64,000 bases of DNA from BOG-908 sp965198915 (GTDB lineage: Bacteria; Pseudomonadota; Alphaproteobacteria; Acetobacterales; Acetobacteraceae), in contig CBDAQC010000002.1 of NCBI GenBank assembly GCA_965198915.1, positions 992,001 through 1,056,000 of the forward strand, written 5' to 3'. The position numbers and the translations under genes were made by a program. The notes under the pieces were generated by a model, which ran no database searches, had not been told where the DNA came from, and saw only the letters and a list, made by a program, of their open reading frames with translations. This document shows, piece after piece, positions 34,445 to 43,648 of the stretch. Each line of letters opens with the position of its first letter. Positions within the stretch are counted from its first letter, which is position 1.

Positions 34445-36532
34445 TTACGCCGACTTGGCCATGATCTCGTCCGCCACATTACGCGGCACCGGATCGTAAT
34501 GGTGGAACTGCATCGTGAACGAAGCACGTCCCTTCGTCATCGAGCGCAGATGCGAGATGTAGCCGAACATCTCCTTAAGCGGCACGTGCGCGCGCACGAT
34601 CACCGTCGAGCCCGAGCTCTCCTGGTTCTGGATCATGCCGCGGCGGCGGTTCAGGTCACCCACCACGTCGCCCACATGGTCCTGCGGCGTGGTGCACTCC
34701 ACGTCCATGATCGGCTCCAGGATCACCGGGCCGGCCTTCTTCATGCCCTCACGGAAGCACGCCTTGGACGCGATTTCGAAGGCCAGCGCGGAGGAGTCCA
34801 CGTCGTGGTACTTGCCGTCGATCAGCGTGTAGCGGAAGTCCACCGTCTGGAAGCCCGCCAGCACGCCGGTATCGGCCTGGACGCGTATCCCCTTTTCCAC
34901 CGCCGGGATGTATTCCTTGGGCACCGTGCCGCCGACGACCTTGTTCTGGAACTCGATGCCAGCGTTACGCTCCATCGGCTCAAAGGTGATCTTCACCTCG
35001 GCGTACTGGCCCGAGCCGCCGGACTGCTTCTTGTGGGTGTACGTCTCGGTGTGCGGCTTGGTGATCGTCTCGCGGTAAGCCACTTGCGGAGCGCCCACGT
35101 TGGCGTCCACGCCGTACTCGCGGCGCAGGCGGTCGATGATGATCTCCAAATGCAGCTCGCCCATGCCGGACAGGATGGTCTGGCCGGTCTCCTGGTCGGT
35201 CTTGAGGCGCAGGCTGGGGTCTTCGCCCGCCAGCTTCTGCAGGCCCAGCGTCATCTTCTCCACGCCGTCCTTGGTCTTGGGCTCGACGCTGATGTCGATC
35301 ACCGGCACCGGGAAGGCCATGCGCTCCAGGATCACCGGATCATCAGAGGACGCCAGCGTATCGCCGGTGCCGGTGTCCTTCAGGCCCACGAAGGCCGCGA
35401 TGTCGCCCGCGAACACTTCCTTGATCTCGGCGCGCTTGTCGGCGTGCATCTGGAACATGCGGCCGATACGCTCGCGATGGTCCTTCGTGGTGTTCTGCAC
35501 CATGTCGCCCTGCTTCAGGGTGCCGGCATAGACGCGCACGAAGGTCAGCGTGCCGTATTTGTCGTTGATGATCTTGAAGGCCAGGCCCGCGAACGGCGCG
35601 TCCGGGTTGGCCGGGATCACCCGGCGGTCGTCGTCGATGCGCTCTTCCACGCCCTCGTCGGCCGCCACCTTGATGCCGGGCACGTCGATCGGGCTGGGCA
35701 GGTAGTCCAGCACGGCGTCCAGCAGCGGCTGCACGCCCTTGTTCTTGAACGCGGTGCCGCATAGCACGGGGCGGAACTCGCCGCTGATGGCACCCTTCTT
35801 GATGCACTTCTTAAGGGTAGCGACGTCCACGTCACCCTTCTCGAAATACTCCTCCATCGCGACCGTATCGACGGACACGGCCGTATCCAGCAGGAGCTGG
35901 CGATATTCTTTCGCCTTCTCCATCATGTCGGCCGGGATCTCCTCGTCGTGGAACTTGGCGCCCAACTCGCCGCCTTCCCAGATGATCGCCTTCATCTCCA
36001 CCAGGTCGACCACGCCCACGAACGTGTCCTCGATGCCGATCGGCAGCTGCAGCGGCAGTGCCACGATGTCCAGCTTCTCCTTCAGCGTGTCGAACGCGCG
36101 GTAGAAGTCGGCCCCCGTGCGGTCCAGCTTGTTGATGAAGATGATACGCGGCACGTTGTAGCGATCGGCCAGGCGCCAGTTCGTCTCGGACTGCGGCTGC
36201 ACGCCGGCCACGCCCTCGATGATGAAGATCGCGCCGTCCAGCACGCGCAGCGAGCGGTTCACCTCGATGTTGAAATCGATGTGGCCGGGCGTGTCGATGA
36301 TATTGATGCGGTGGTCCTTCCACTCGCACGTGACCGCGGCGGAGGTGATCGTGATGCCACGCTCGCGCTCCTGCTCCATGTAGTCGGTCGTGGTGTTGCC
36401 GTCATGCACCTCGCCGATGCGGTGCGACACGCCGGTATAGTACAAGATACGCTCGGTCGTCGTCGTCTTGCCCGCGTCGATGTGGGCAGTGATGCCGATG
36501 TTACGTAGCTTGGCTAGGTCGGTCGCGGACAC
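34445..36532 (-). CDS. fusA: Elongation factor G
   Basis: A 695-residue translation GTPase of full length. The G motifs are AHIDAGKTTTTER (about residue 16), RGITITSAA, DTPGHIDF and NKLDRTGADF. Domain IV has the GQYAEVKI and FEIASKA segments, and domain V ends with YISHLRSMTKGRASFTMQF. EF-G drives ribosome translocation and recycling. The GTG start has GGAGG seven bases upstream, a strong site. It is not next to rpsL, rpsG or tuf; it sits between YccF and a DUF1800 gene. A relocated single copy and a second paralogue are both possible. Confidence 0.95.
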   Translation of the reverse strand: MSATDLAKLRNIGITAHIDAGKTTTTERILYYTGVSHRIGEVHDGNTTTDYMEQERERGITITSAAVTCEWKDHRINIIDTPGHIDFNIEVNRSLRVLDGAIFIIEGVAGVQPQSETNWRLADRYNVPRIIFINKLDRTGADFYRAFDTLKEKLDIVALPLQLPIGIEDTFVGVVDLVEMKAIIWEGGELGAKFHDEEIPADMMEKAKEYRQLLLDTAVSVDTVAMEEYFEKGDVDVATLKKCIKKGAISGEFRPVLCGTAFKNKGVQPLLDAVLDYLPSPIDVPGIKVAADEGVEERIDDDRRVIPANPDAPFAGLAFKIINDKYGTLTFVRVYAGTLKQGDMVQNTTKDHRERIGRMFQMHADKRAEIKEVFAGDIAAFVGLKDTGTGDTLASSDDPVILERMAFPVPVIDISVEPKTKDGVEKMTLGLQKLAGEDPSLRLKTDQETGQTILSGMGELHLEIIIDRLRREYGVDANVGAPQVAYRETITKPHTETYTHKKQSGGSGQYAEVKITFEPMERNAGIEFQNKVVGGTVPKEYIPAVEKGIRVQADTGVLAGFQTVDFRYTLIDGKYHDVDSSALAFEIASKACFREGMKKAGPVILEPIMDVECTTPQDHVGDVVGDLNRRRGMIQNQESSGSTVIVRAHVPLKEMFGYISHLRSMTKGRASFTMQFHHYDPVPRNVADEIMAKSA

Positions 36533-36761
36533 AGGATGGCCTCCATGCCATTACGGACGCCGGCAGGACCCCTGTCCCGCCGTGTCCGTTATGGGCTGGC
36601 GTTAAGTATGGCGTGGAAATGCGCGAAGGCGGGGGATTTTGCAAGAAGGAAGCCGGCAAGGCGGTCCTTTTCTGCGAATTGGGCAAGCACAGCCCCGCTG
36701 CCGGGCACCGACCCACACACTTCGTCACGGCCGGCAACACACGGCCATGCTATACAGGCAC

Positions 36762-38096
36762 ATGGACACAGCGCCCTTCGTGGCCCTCAACCGCTTCGGC
36801 TTCGGACGCCGCCCGGAGCAGCCCCTGCCGGCGGAGCCGCGCGCCTGGCTGCGCAGCCAACTGGAAGGGGCGGACACCACGCCCAGCGACGGCCTTCCGG
36901 ACTCGGCCGGCGGACTGGCGGTGGTGAACGCGCAATTCGCCGCGCTGGGCGCGCTCAAGGCAGCCCGGCAGGAGGGCGCCACGATGGCCACCGCCGCGAT
37001 GAACCCCCGCCCGGTCGGCGAACTCGCGCAGCGTGAGGTACGCGCTCTACTGTCACGCGCCCTGACCACGGAGGCGCCCTATCGCGAACGCCTGGTCTGG
37101 TTCTGGGCCAACCACTTCACCATAGCGGATAGGGGGCTGGTCGCCTCCGCCTGCAGCGGCGCCTACATACGCGAGGCGATACGCCCGCACGTGACCGGCC
37201 GGTTCCAGGACATGCTGCTCGCCGTGATGCGCCACCCCGCGATGCTGAACTACCTCAATCAGGCGGAATCAGCCGGGCCGGACAGCGTGGCCGGCCAGCG
37301 CCGCCATCTGGGGCTGAACGAGAACCTGGCGCGCGAGTGCCTGGAGCTGCACACCGTGACTCCGGCCGCCGGCTACACGCAGGCGGACGTCACCAACTTC
37401 GCCCGCGTGCTGACAGGCTGGTCGATCGACAGCAAGCAGCCGCCGGTGGGGTTCCGCTTCCGGCCGAACATGCACGAGCCGGGCGAGATAGAGGTGATGG
37501 GCCGGAGCTGGCCCTCCGGCGAGGCAGGCGGCGTGGAGCTGCTGGGCTGGCTGGCAACCCATCCGGCCACCTACCGGAACCTGGCGGGCAAGCTCTGCCG
37601 GCATTTTTGCGCCGACGATCCGGCGTCCGGCGAGGTCGCGCGCATCGAGACGGTGCTGCGCGACACGCGCGGCGATCTGGGTGTGGCGGCCGCCGCGCTG
37701 GTGGAGCTGCCCGGGGCGTGGGTGCCGCAGGCCAAGCTGCGCACGCCGCAGGAATACGTCATCGCCTGCCTGCGCGCGCTCGGCGCCACGCCGGATCAGG
37801 TGCCAGGCATCGCCTATCAGGTGGGCAGCCTGGGGCAGCCGTTCTTCCAGGCACCCTTCCCCATCGGCTGGCCGGACCGTGCGGCGGATTGGGCCGGCCC
37901 GGAAGCCATGCTGCAACGCGTCGATTTCAGCTACGGCATGGCCGGCCGGTACGCCGACACCGATCCGGAACAACTCGCCGCCGTCACCATGGGCCCGCTG
38001 ATGAGCGCCACCACGTTCTCCCAGGTCAGGGCCGCCGGGTCGCGCCGGGACGGGCTGACCCTGCTGCTGTCCTCCCCAGAGTTCCAGAGGCGCTGA
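36762..38096 (+). CDS. DUF1800 family protein
   Basis: A 444-residue protein matching DUF1800: VALNRFGFGRRPEQ at the start, RLVWFWANHFTI near residue 115, HPAMLNYLNQAES and LNENLARECLELHTV, a conserved block, then FARVLTGWSID and LAGKLCRHFCADDP. The function is not established; the gene is nearly always followed by a DUF1501 gene, as here. The start is ATG 36762 (ATG 36747 also possible). Its stop is one base from the next start, so the two are co-expressed. It diverges from fusA. Confidence 0.88.
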   Translation: MDTAPFVALNRFGFGRRPEQPLPAEPRAWLRSQLEGADTTPSDGLPDSAGGLAVVNAQFAALGALKAARQEGATMATAAMNPRPVGELAQREVRALLSRALTTEAPYRERLVWFWANHFTIADRGLVASACSGAYIREAIRPHVTGRFQDMLLAVMRHPAMLNYLNQAESAGPDSVAGQRRHLGLNENLARECLELHTVTPAAGYTQADVTNFARVLTGWSIDSKQPPVGFRFRPNMHEPGEIEVMGRSWPSGEAGGVELLGWLATHPATYRNLAGKLCRHFCADDPASGEVARIETVLRDTRGDLGVAAAALVELPGAWVPQAKLRTPQEYVIACLRALGATPDQVPGIAYQVGSLGQPFFQAPFPIGWPDRAADWAGPEAMLQRVDFSYGMAGRYADTDPEQLAAVTMGPLMSATTFSQVRAAGSRRDGLTLLLSSPEFQRR

Positions 38097-38097
38097 C

Positions 38098-39300
38098 ATG
38101 ACCCAGGCTCTGTGCCCGGATGCGTTCCGGCTGAACCGCCGCCAGGCTCTGCTCGGCCTCACCGCGGCCTTTACAATCGGCCGTATTTCGGTGGCGCTCG
38201 CGGCGCCTGAGACCGAAAAGCGGCTCGTGGTCGTGCTGATGCGCGGTGCCATGGACGGCATGTCCGCCGTGCAGCCTTACGGAGACCCTGACTTCGCCGC
38301 CCTGCGCGGCCCGCTCGCCTTGCCGCAGCCAGGCCAGCCGGGCGGCGTGCTGGATCTGGGCGGCCGCTACGGCCTGCACCCCGCTTTGGGCCAGCTGCAC
38401 CAGATGTATGCCGCCGGCGAGGCATTGCTGGTGCATGCCTGCGCCGGCCATTACCGCAGCCGAAGTCATTTCGAGGCGCAGGATTACCTCGAATCCGGCG
38501 CCGACCAGCGGCTGAACAGCGGCTGGCTGAACCGCGCGGTGGAGCTGATGCCGAACCCCGGACGCGAGCTGGCTTTGTCGGTAGGCCTGTCGGCGCCACT
38601 GCTGCTGCGCGGCCCCGCCACCGTGGAGGCCTGGGCGCCGGACCATTTCGCCCGGCCAACCGCGGACCTCTACCAGCGCCTGCTCAACATCAGCGCGCGG
38701 GACCCCGTGGTAGGGCCGGCCATGGCGGAAGGGCTCAAGCAGCGCGGCTTCGCGGCCAGCGCCCTGCAGGGCCAGGAGGGCGACCCCAGGCACGACCGCA
38801 GCTTCGAGATGATGGCCGGCGCCGCCGGACGGCTGCTCGCCCAGCCGAACGGGCCACGGATCGCCGTGCTGGAGACAGGCGGCTGGGACACGCATGCCGG
38901 CCAGAACGCGCGCCTCGCTACCGCGCTGGGCCAGTTGGATGCCGGGCTGGCCGGACTGAAGGCAGGGCTGGGTGACGCCTGGGGCAAGACGGTGGTGCTG
39001 GCGGTGACCGAATTCGGCCGCACCGCGCGCGTGAACGGCACTGGCGGCACGGATCATGGCACCGGCGGCGTGGCGTTCCTGGTGGGTGGCGCCGTGGCCG
39101 GTGGCCGCGTGCGTGCGGACTGGCCAGGCCTGGGCGCCGGCAAGCTGTTCGAGAACCGGGACCTGGCGCCCACGACGGATGTGCGCAGCCTGATCAAGGG
39201 CGTGCTCGTGGATCACATGGGCATGGGTCAGGGTGCTATGGGCCGGGTGTTGCCAGGCAGCGCCGAGGCTTCTGCAACAAGCGGGCTGGTTCGCACCTGA
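38098..39300 (+). CDS. DUF1501 family protein, probable Tat substrate
   Basis: A 400-residue protein with an N-terminal twin-arginine-like signal (NRRQALLGLTAAFTIG). The body matches DUF1501, with RGAMDGMSAVQPYG, HYRSRSHFEAQDYLESG, GGWDTHAGQN and VTEFGRTARVNGTGGTDHGT. The HxxxRSHFxAQ and THAGQ segments suggest an alkaline-phosphatase-superfamily-like fold, but no activity is established. Export via Tat suits a cofactor- or metal-containing folded protein. It follows DUF1800 with one intervening base; the pair is a common module of unknown purpose. Confidence 0.87.
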   Translation: MTQALCPDAFRLNRRQALLGLTAAFTIGRISVALAAPETEKRLVVVLMRGAMDGMSAVQPYGDPDFAALRGPLALPQPGQPGGVLDLGGRYGLHPALGQLHQMYAAGEALLVHACAGHYRSRSHFEAQDYLESGADQRLNSGWLNRAVELMPNPGRELALSVGLSAPLLLRGPATVEAWAPDHFARPTADLYQRLLNISARDPVVGPAMAEGLKQRGFAASALQGQEGDPRHDRSFEMMAGAAGRLLAQPNGPRIAVLETGGWDTHAGQNARLATALGQLDAGLAGLKAGLGDAWGKTVVLAVTEFGRTARVNGTGGTDHGTGGVAFLVGGAVAGGRVRADWPGLGAGKLFENRDLAPTTDVRSLIKGVLVDHMGMGQGAMGRVLPGSAEASATSGLVRT

Positions 39301-39434
39301 ACAAGCCAAGGCCGCTCGGCTGACGGAGAGACAGCCGCGGACGTGGCTGACTGACGGCACAGTCGGACCAGCCTCGGATTGGGAGTGGCGGAATGCATGC
39401 TTCCTTTTGCGAGGAGACGTGCTTTCTTCCACCC

Positions 39435-40079
39435 ATGAATCGCGTGCTTCTGGGCCACGCCCGCCTGTTCCTCGCCATCCTGATCGGCCTCGCCGCCCTC
39501 GCTCTGCTGCCGAACTGGGCGGACCGTCCGCGCGGCATCATGGCCTGGGACATCGCTGCCGCCAGCTACATCATGATGATGGCGCTGACATTCGCCACCT
39601 GTCCGCCGGCGCGCATGCCGGCCAACGCGCGGGCGCAGGAAGACGGCGAGTGGACGCTGTTTTTCCTGGTGCTCGCAGGCATCGTCATCAGCTTCGCGGC
39701 CATACTGGGCGAGTTCAGCAGCATGAAGGACGCAACGGCCGCCGCGAAAGGCATGAAAGTGGGGCTGGTGGCAGCCACGCTGGTCCTGTCCTGGCTGCTG
39801 GCGCAGGTGGTCTTCGCCCTGCGCTACGCCCATGAATACTATAACGGCCCGCCCGGCGGCCCTGTCGATGCCGGCCTGATATTCCCGTCCGAGCCCGAGC
39901 CGGATTATTGGGACTTCGTCTATTTCTCCGTCGTGCTCGGCATGACGTTCCAGGTCAGCGACGTAAACATCACAGCGCGCAAGTTCCGCCGCCTGGCGAC
40001 GCTGCACGGCCTGCTTGGCTTCGTGTTCAACACGGTCATCATTGCGCTTACGGTGAATTTGGCTTCGGGGCTGCTTTAG
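39435..40079 (+). CDS. DUF1345 family membrane protein
   Basis: A 214-residue protein with about five hydrophobic helices. YIMMMALTFATCPPARM, the FAAILGEFSSMKDA segment, VFALRYAHEYY and PDYWDFVYFSVVLGMTFQVSDVNIT are typical of DUF1345, a family of bacterial inner-membrane proteins of unknown function. ATG 39435 gives a normal N-terminal helix; the frame opens at 39393. A short T-rich stretch just upstream may be a decayed repeat unit. It converges with the P450 gene across a repeat pair. Confidence 0.82.
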   Translation: MNRVLLGHARLFLAILIGLAALALLPNWADRPRGIMAWDIAAASYIMMMALTFATCPPARMPANARAQEDGEWTLFFLVLAGIVISFAAILGEFSSMKDATAAAKGMKVGLVAATLVLSWLLAQVVFALRYAHEYYNGPPGGPVDAGLIFPSEPEPDYWDFVYFSVVLGMTFQVSDVNITARKFRRLATLHGLLGFVFNTVIIALTVNLASGLL

Positions 40080-40081
40080 CT

Positions 40082-40233
40082 AAGGAAGCAGTTCTTTTTT
40101 GAAAAAAAGAACCAAAAAACTTTTATCTCCCCGCATCTGCAGCGCCGGCTGTATTCTGGAACACCGAAGCGCGGGAGCGGCAGAGAGATAAAAGTTTTGC
40201 TTTGTTTTTTCAAACAAGAAGGCTTTGTCTTAC
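40082..40233. repeat. Composite repeat, inverted pair between convergent genes
   Basis: Leftward unit 40082-40124 starts three bases past the DUF1345 stop. Rightward unit 40188-40233 ends two bases short of the P450 stop codon. The core has CCCCGCATCTGC and GAAGCGCGGGAG. Confidence 0.88.
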
Positions 40234-40235
40234 TT

Positions 40236-41519
40236 TCACCCCATCGTAAACCGGATCGGCAGATTCTTCGGCCCGCTCACGAAGTTCGACGCCGTGAGCG
40301 TGGGCGTTCCGTCCAGCGACACCGCTTGCAGACGCGGCAGCAGTTCCTCGAACAGGATGCGCATCTCCATCTTCGCCATGTGCTGGCCCAGGCAGAGATG
40401 CGGCCCGTAGCCGAAACCCAAATGCGGGTTGGGGTCGCGGTCGACGCGGAACTGCTCCGGTGCCGCAAACACTTCCTCGTCGCGGTTGCCGGACAGGTAG
40501 CACAGCATCAGCCAGTCGCCCTTGGCGATGCGCCGGCCGCGCAATTCGGTGTCCTGGGCAGCGCTGCGCATGAAGTGCTTCACCGGCGTCGTCCAGCGCA
40601 CCGCCTCCTCCACCAGTCCCGGAATCAGCGCCGGATTTTGGCGCAGCTTGGCGAACTCTGCGGGGTTCTCGCACAACGCCCACATCGCACCCGCAGTGCT
40701 CGAACTCGTCGTGTCATGGCCCGCCGCGGCAATGATCGTGTAATAGCTCATCGCCTCGAAATCGGAGATCTGCTCGCCGTCCACCTGGCTGTTGGCGATC
40801 ACCGTGGACACGTCGTCGCGCGGCCGGGCGCGCCGGTCCGCCGTGACGCGGCCGAAATAGGCCGAGAAATCCATGAACACTTCGGCCAGTTGCTGCACGG
40901 CGGCAACAGGATCGGACAGGCCGCCCTCGGCGCGCGCAAGATCGGGGTCCTGGTTGCCGAACAGCTCTTGCGTCAGCTTCAACATCCGGGGTTCGTCTTC
41001 CACGGGCAGGCCGAGTATCAGCATTATGACGCGCAGCGGATACAACGCGGCGACTTCGGTGGCGAAATCGCAGGTGCCGCCGCGTGCCGCCATGTCGTCC
41101 ACCGCTTGGCGGGCCAGCGCGCGTATCTGCGGCTCCAGCCGCTTCAACTGCCCGGGCATGAACCAGCTTTGCGTCAGCCGGCGATATTTCAGGTGGTCCG
41201 GATCATCCATGTGCACCAGCGTGCGTATCAGATGCGGCCCGCCGGTCAGCTCGCGCACGCGTCGCACGCCGGCGCGATCGGCCAGTACCGTCTGGCGTTC
41301 GCCGCTGTGGAACAGCGCCTTGTCGCGGCCCACCTGCATGATGTCGGCATGTTTGGTAATGGCCCAGAACGGGTCGAAATTCTCCGTCTCTATCAGGCTG
41401 ACTGGATCATGCGCGCGCAGCCAGCCGAAATCGGCCAGCAACGTGGCCGGCGCCGCATAGGATTTCGGGCTGGTAATGCTGCGGGCGATCGTGTCCGGCC
41501 TGGGCGCGTGCGTGTCCAT
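40236..41519 (-). CDS. Cytochrome P450
   Basis: A 427-residue soluble bacterial P450. The heme-binding loop is FGYGPHLCLGQHMAKMEMR near residue 370, the I-helix oxygen-activation motif is AAGHDTTSSS near 265, and the conserved ExxR pair fits within the K helix. It should hydroxylate a small hydrophobic compound using electrons from a ferredoxin; a ferredoxin gene lies at the left edge of the window, 40 kb away. The start is ATG 41519 after GAGGGG. It is 44 bases downstream of an SDR gene on the same strand, which suggests stepwise oxidation of an alcohol. Confidence 0.92.
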   Translation of the reverse strand: MDTHAPRPDTIARSITSPKSYAAPATLLADFGWLRAHDPVSLIETENFDPFWAITKHADIMQVGRDKALFHSGERQTVLADRAGVRRVRELTGGPHLIRTLVHMDDPDHLKYRRLTQSWFMPGQLKRLEPQIRALARQAVDDMAARGGTCDFATEVAALYPLRVIMLILGLPVEDEPRMLKLTQELFGNQDPDLARAEGGLSDPVAAVQQLAEVFMDFSAYFGRVTADRRARPRDDVSTVIANSQVDGEQISDFEAMSYYTIIAAAGHDTTSSSTAGAMWALCENPAEFAKLRQNPALIPGLVEEAVRWTTPVKHFMRSAAQDTELRGRRIAKGDWLMLCYLSGNRDEEVFAAPEQFRVDRDPNPHLGFGYGPHLCLGQHMAKMEMRILFEELLPRLQAVSLDGTPTLTASNFVSGPKNLPIRFTMG

Positions 41520-41563
41520 GTGTTCCCCTCGGTCCTGGCTGACGTGTCGTGCGGCGCCGGCGC

Positions 41564-42343
41564 TCAGCGCGGCGCCATGCGTATCGCCCCGTCCAGGCGG
41601 ACCTGCGCGCCGTTGAAATAGCCGTTTTCCACCATCTCCAGAACAAGGCGGGCGAACTCCTCGGGCGCCCCCAGACGCTTCGGAAACGGCACGGAGGCCG
41701 AAAGCGCGTCCTTGACCTGGTCCGGCAAGCCCTGCAGCAGCGGCGTGTTGAACAGGCCAGGCAGGATCGTGTTGATCCTGATCCCCTCGCCCATCAGGTC
41801 ACGCGCGATGGGCAGCGTCATGCCCGCCACCGCCGCCTTGGACGCGGAATAGGCCGCCTGACCGATCTGCCCGTCCTCGGCGGCCACCGAAGCGGTGTTG
41901 ACGATCACGCCGCGCTCGCCGTCCGCGCCGGCCTCCGCCGCCATCATGCCGGCCGCCGACCAGGCGACGCAGCGGAACGTGCCCACCAGATTGATCTGGA
42001 TGATCCGGTTGAAATCGGCGGCCGGAAAGGCGCGTACCTCGCCGGTCTTCTTGTCGCGTGACGCCGTCTTGATAGCGGCACCCGTACCGGCGCAGTTCAC
42101 CAGCACGCGCTCCTGCCCCAATGCCGCACGCGATTTCGCAAACCCCGCCTGCACGTCGTCATCCGACGTCACGTCCACGCGGCAGAACACGCCGCCCAGC
42201 TCGCTCGCCAGCGCCTCGCCTGCCTGCGCGTTGAAGTCGAATATCGCCACCCGCGCGCCACGTTGTGCCAGCTTGCGCGCGGTTGCCGCGCCCAGGCCCG
42301 ATGCGCCGCCGGTTATTACGGCTGTTGCGTTTTCTATGTTCAT
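41564..42343 (-). CDS. SDR oxidoreductase (3-hydroxyacyl-CoA dehydrogenase type 2-like)
   Basis: A 259-residue classical SDR. ITGGASGLGAATARKLAQRG is the NAD site, the NTASVAA and YSASKAAVAGMT segments carry the Ser-Tyr-Lys triad, and the VNCAGTG loop is present. The FNRIIQINLVGTF and TILPGLFNTPLLQGLP segments, and the length, match type-2 3-hydroxyacyl-CoA dehydrogenases (HSD17B10-like). The ATG start at 42343 has GGAGCG upstream. It is followed by the P450; an operon oxidising a fatty or terpenoid alcohol is plausible. Confidence 0.88.
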   Translation of the reverse strand: MNIENATAVITGGASGLGAATARKLAQRGARVAIFDFNAQAGEALASELGGVFCRVDVTSDDDVQAGFAKSRAALGQERVLVNCAGTGAAIKTASRDKKTGEVRAFPAADFNRIIQINLVGTFRCVAWSAAGMMAAEAGADGERGVIVNTASVAAEDGQIGQAAYSASKAAVAGMTLPIARDLMGEGIRINTILPGLFNTPLLQGLPDQVKDALSASVPFPKRLGAPEEFARLVLEMVENGYFNGAQVRLDGAIRMAPR

Positions 42344-42361
42344 GGAACGCTCCGAAGAAGG

Positions 42362-42541
42362 AAGGAAGCAAGGCCTTCTTTTTTGCGAAAAAGAAGCAAA
42401 AAACTTCTGATCCCGCGCCTGCCCCGCATAAGCGCGCCCCGGGATACAAACATCGTTGCAAAGAAGCGCCCGCGTCCGCCTCCCGCGACAGCGGAGGAAA
42501 AGCTTTTTGCTTCTTTTTCTCGAAAAAGAAGGCCTTCCTTC
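42362..42541. repeat. Composite repeat, inverted pair
   Basis: Leftward unit 42362-42409 begins 19 bases before the SDR start. Rightward unit 42495-42541 ends three bases from the GT2-GtrA stop. The core includes CCCGCGACAGCGGA at the right end. Confidence 0.88.
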
Positions 42542-42544
42542 CCG

Positions 42545-43648
42545 TCACCGCCACCGCGCCCGCCGCCCCCACACCAGCGTAGCCGACATCGCGTAATTCC
42601 ACACCACCCCGATCACCGCCCCCAGCGCGCCGGCCGGCGTGCGCCCCGCCTGCCCGCCGGCATACAGCGCGTTGGCGATGCCGATATTGGCCGCCGCCCC
42701 GACGGTGCAGACCAGCATGAACAGCCCCAGCCCGCGCCACAGCCGCCCGCCGCGCAGCCGCTGGTCGCGGTAGGTGATCGCGTTGTTGAGCTGGAAATTC
42801 GCCACCATCGCCACCAGCGTGGCGCCTGTCTGCGCGGCCAGGAAACCGGCGCCCGCGCGGCCCAGCGCCCACAGCACCGCCAGATGCACCAGCACGCCGA
42901 ACGCGCCCACCAGTGCAAAAGACAAAAAGCGCAGCGGCACCAGCCCGCCCAACGCCTTGTCCAGCAGAAGGGCCGCGAACTGCAGCAGCACCAGCGGGCT
43001 CAGCTTGCTCTCGCCGGCGGTGCGCGGCCGGAAATGCACGCCCATTTCCGCCACGCGCAGCCGCGCCGGCGAAGATAGAAGCAAGTCCAGCAATATCTTG
43101 AACCCCTGCCCGGTCAGCCGCGGCGCAATCCGCTCGAACAGCGCGCGCGGCATCAGGAAGAAGCCGCTCATCGGGTCGGTCAGCCTGGTCCCCAGCATGA
43201 ACGTGGCCAACCCTATGGCCAGGTTGGAGAGCGCCAGCCGCCGCTTGCTGGGCAGCCCGTCCGCGTCGCCGCCGGCGGCAAACCGGCTCGCCACCACCAC
43301 GTCCACACCGCCTTCCCGCAGCCGCGCCAGCATGCCGGGCAGCGCCGTCTCGTCATGCTGCAGATCGCCGTCGATCACCGCCAGCACGGGGGCGGAGCTG
43401 GCGAGCGCACCCTCGATCACCGCGCTGGCCAGGCCGCGCCGCCCGATGCGCCGTATGCAGCGTATCCGCCTGTCGCCCGCCGCCAGCGCGCGCACCGCGT
43501 CCGCCGTGCCGTCCGGGCTGTCGTCATCGACGAACACCACTTCCCACGCCAACCCGCCGAGTGCGGCGTCCAGCTTGGCCACCATCGGCGCCACGTTGCC
43601 GCGCTCGTTGTAGCAGGGCACCACCACGCACAGCTCAGCCGGCTGCAT
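42545..43648 (-). CDS. GT2 polyprenyl-phosphate sugar synthase with GtrA membrane domain
   Basis: A 367-residue protein. The N-terminal GT2 domain is of the dolichol-phosphate mannosyltransferase type: VVVPCYNERGNV, VFVDDDSPDGTAD, GDLQHD and the conserved LTDPMSGFFLMPR. The C-terminal 130 residues form four hydrophobic helices with the GtrA pattern (RFLSFALVGAFGVLVHLAVL, NFQLNNAITYRDQR). Such proteins load a sugar on polyprenyl phosphate and help flip it for extracytoplasmic glycosylation. The start is ATG 43648, overlapping the upstream membrane-protein gene by 14 bases. Confidence 0.92.
   Translation of the reverse strand: MQPAELCVVVPCYNERGNVAPMVAKLDAALGGLAWEVVFVDDDSPDGTADAVRALAAGDRRIRCIRRIGRRGLASAVIEGALASSAPVLAVIDGDLQHDETALPGMLARLREGGVDVVVASRFAAGGDADGLPSKRRLALSNLAIGLATFMLGTRLTDPMSGFFLMPRALFERIAPRLTGQGFKILLDLLLSSPARLRVAEMGVHFRPRTAGESKLSPLVLLQFAALLLDKALGGLVPLRFLSFALVGAFGVLVHLAVLWALGRAGAGFLAAQTGATLVAMVANFQLNNAITYRDQRLRGGRLWRGLGLFMLVCTVGAAANIGIANALYAGGQAGRTPAGALGAVIGVVWNYAMSATLVWGRRARWR

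Noticed and set aside
40186..40240. Repeat pairs as classical intrinsic terminators
   Set aside because: The main hairpins are A/T-only and not followed by a clean T-run on the transcript side; kept as a hypothesis in the findings, not as a terminator call.
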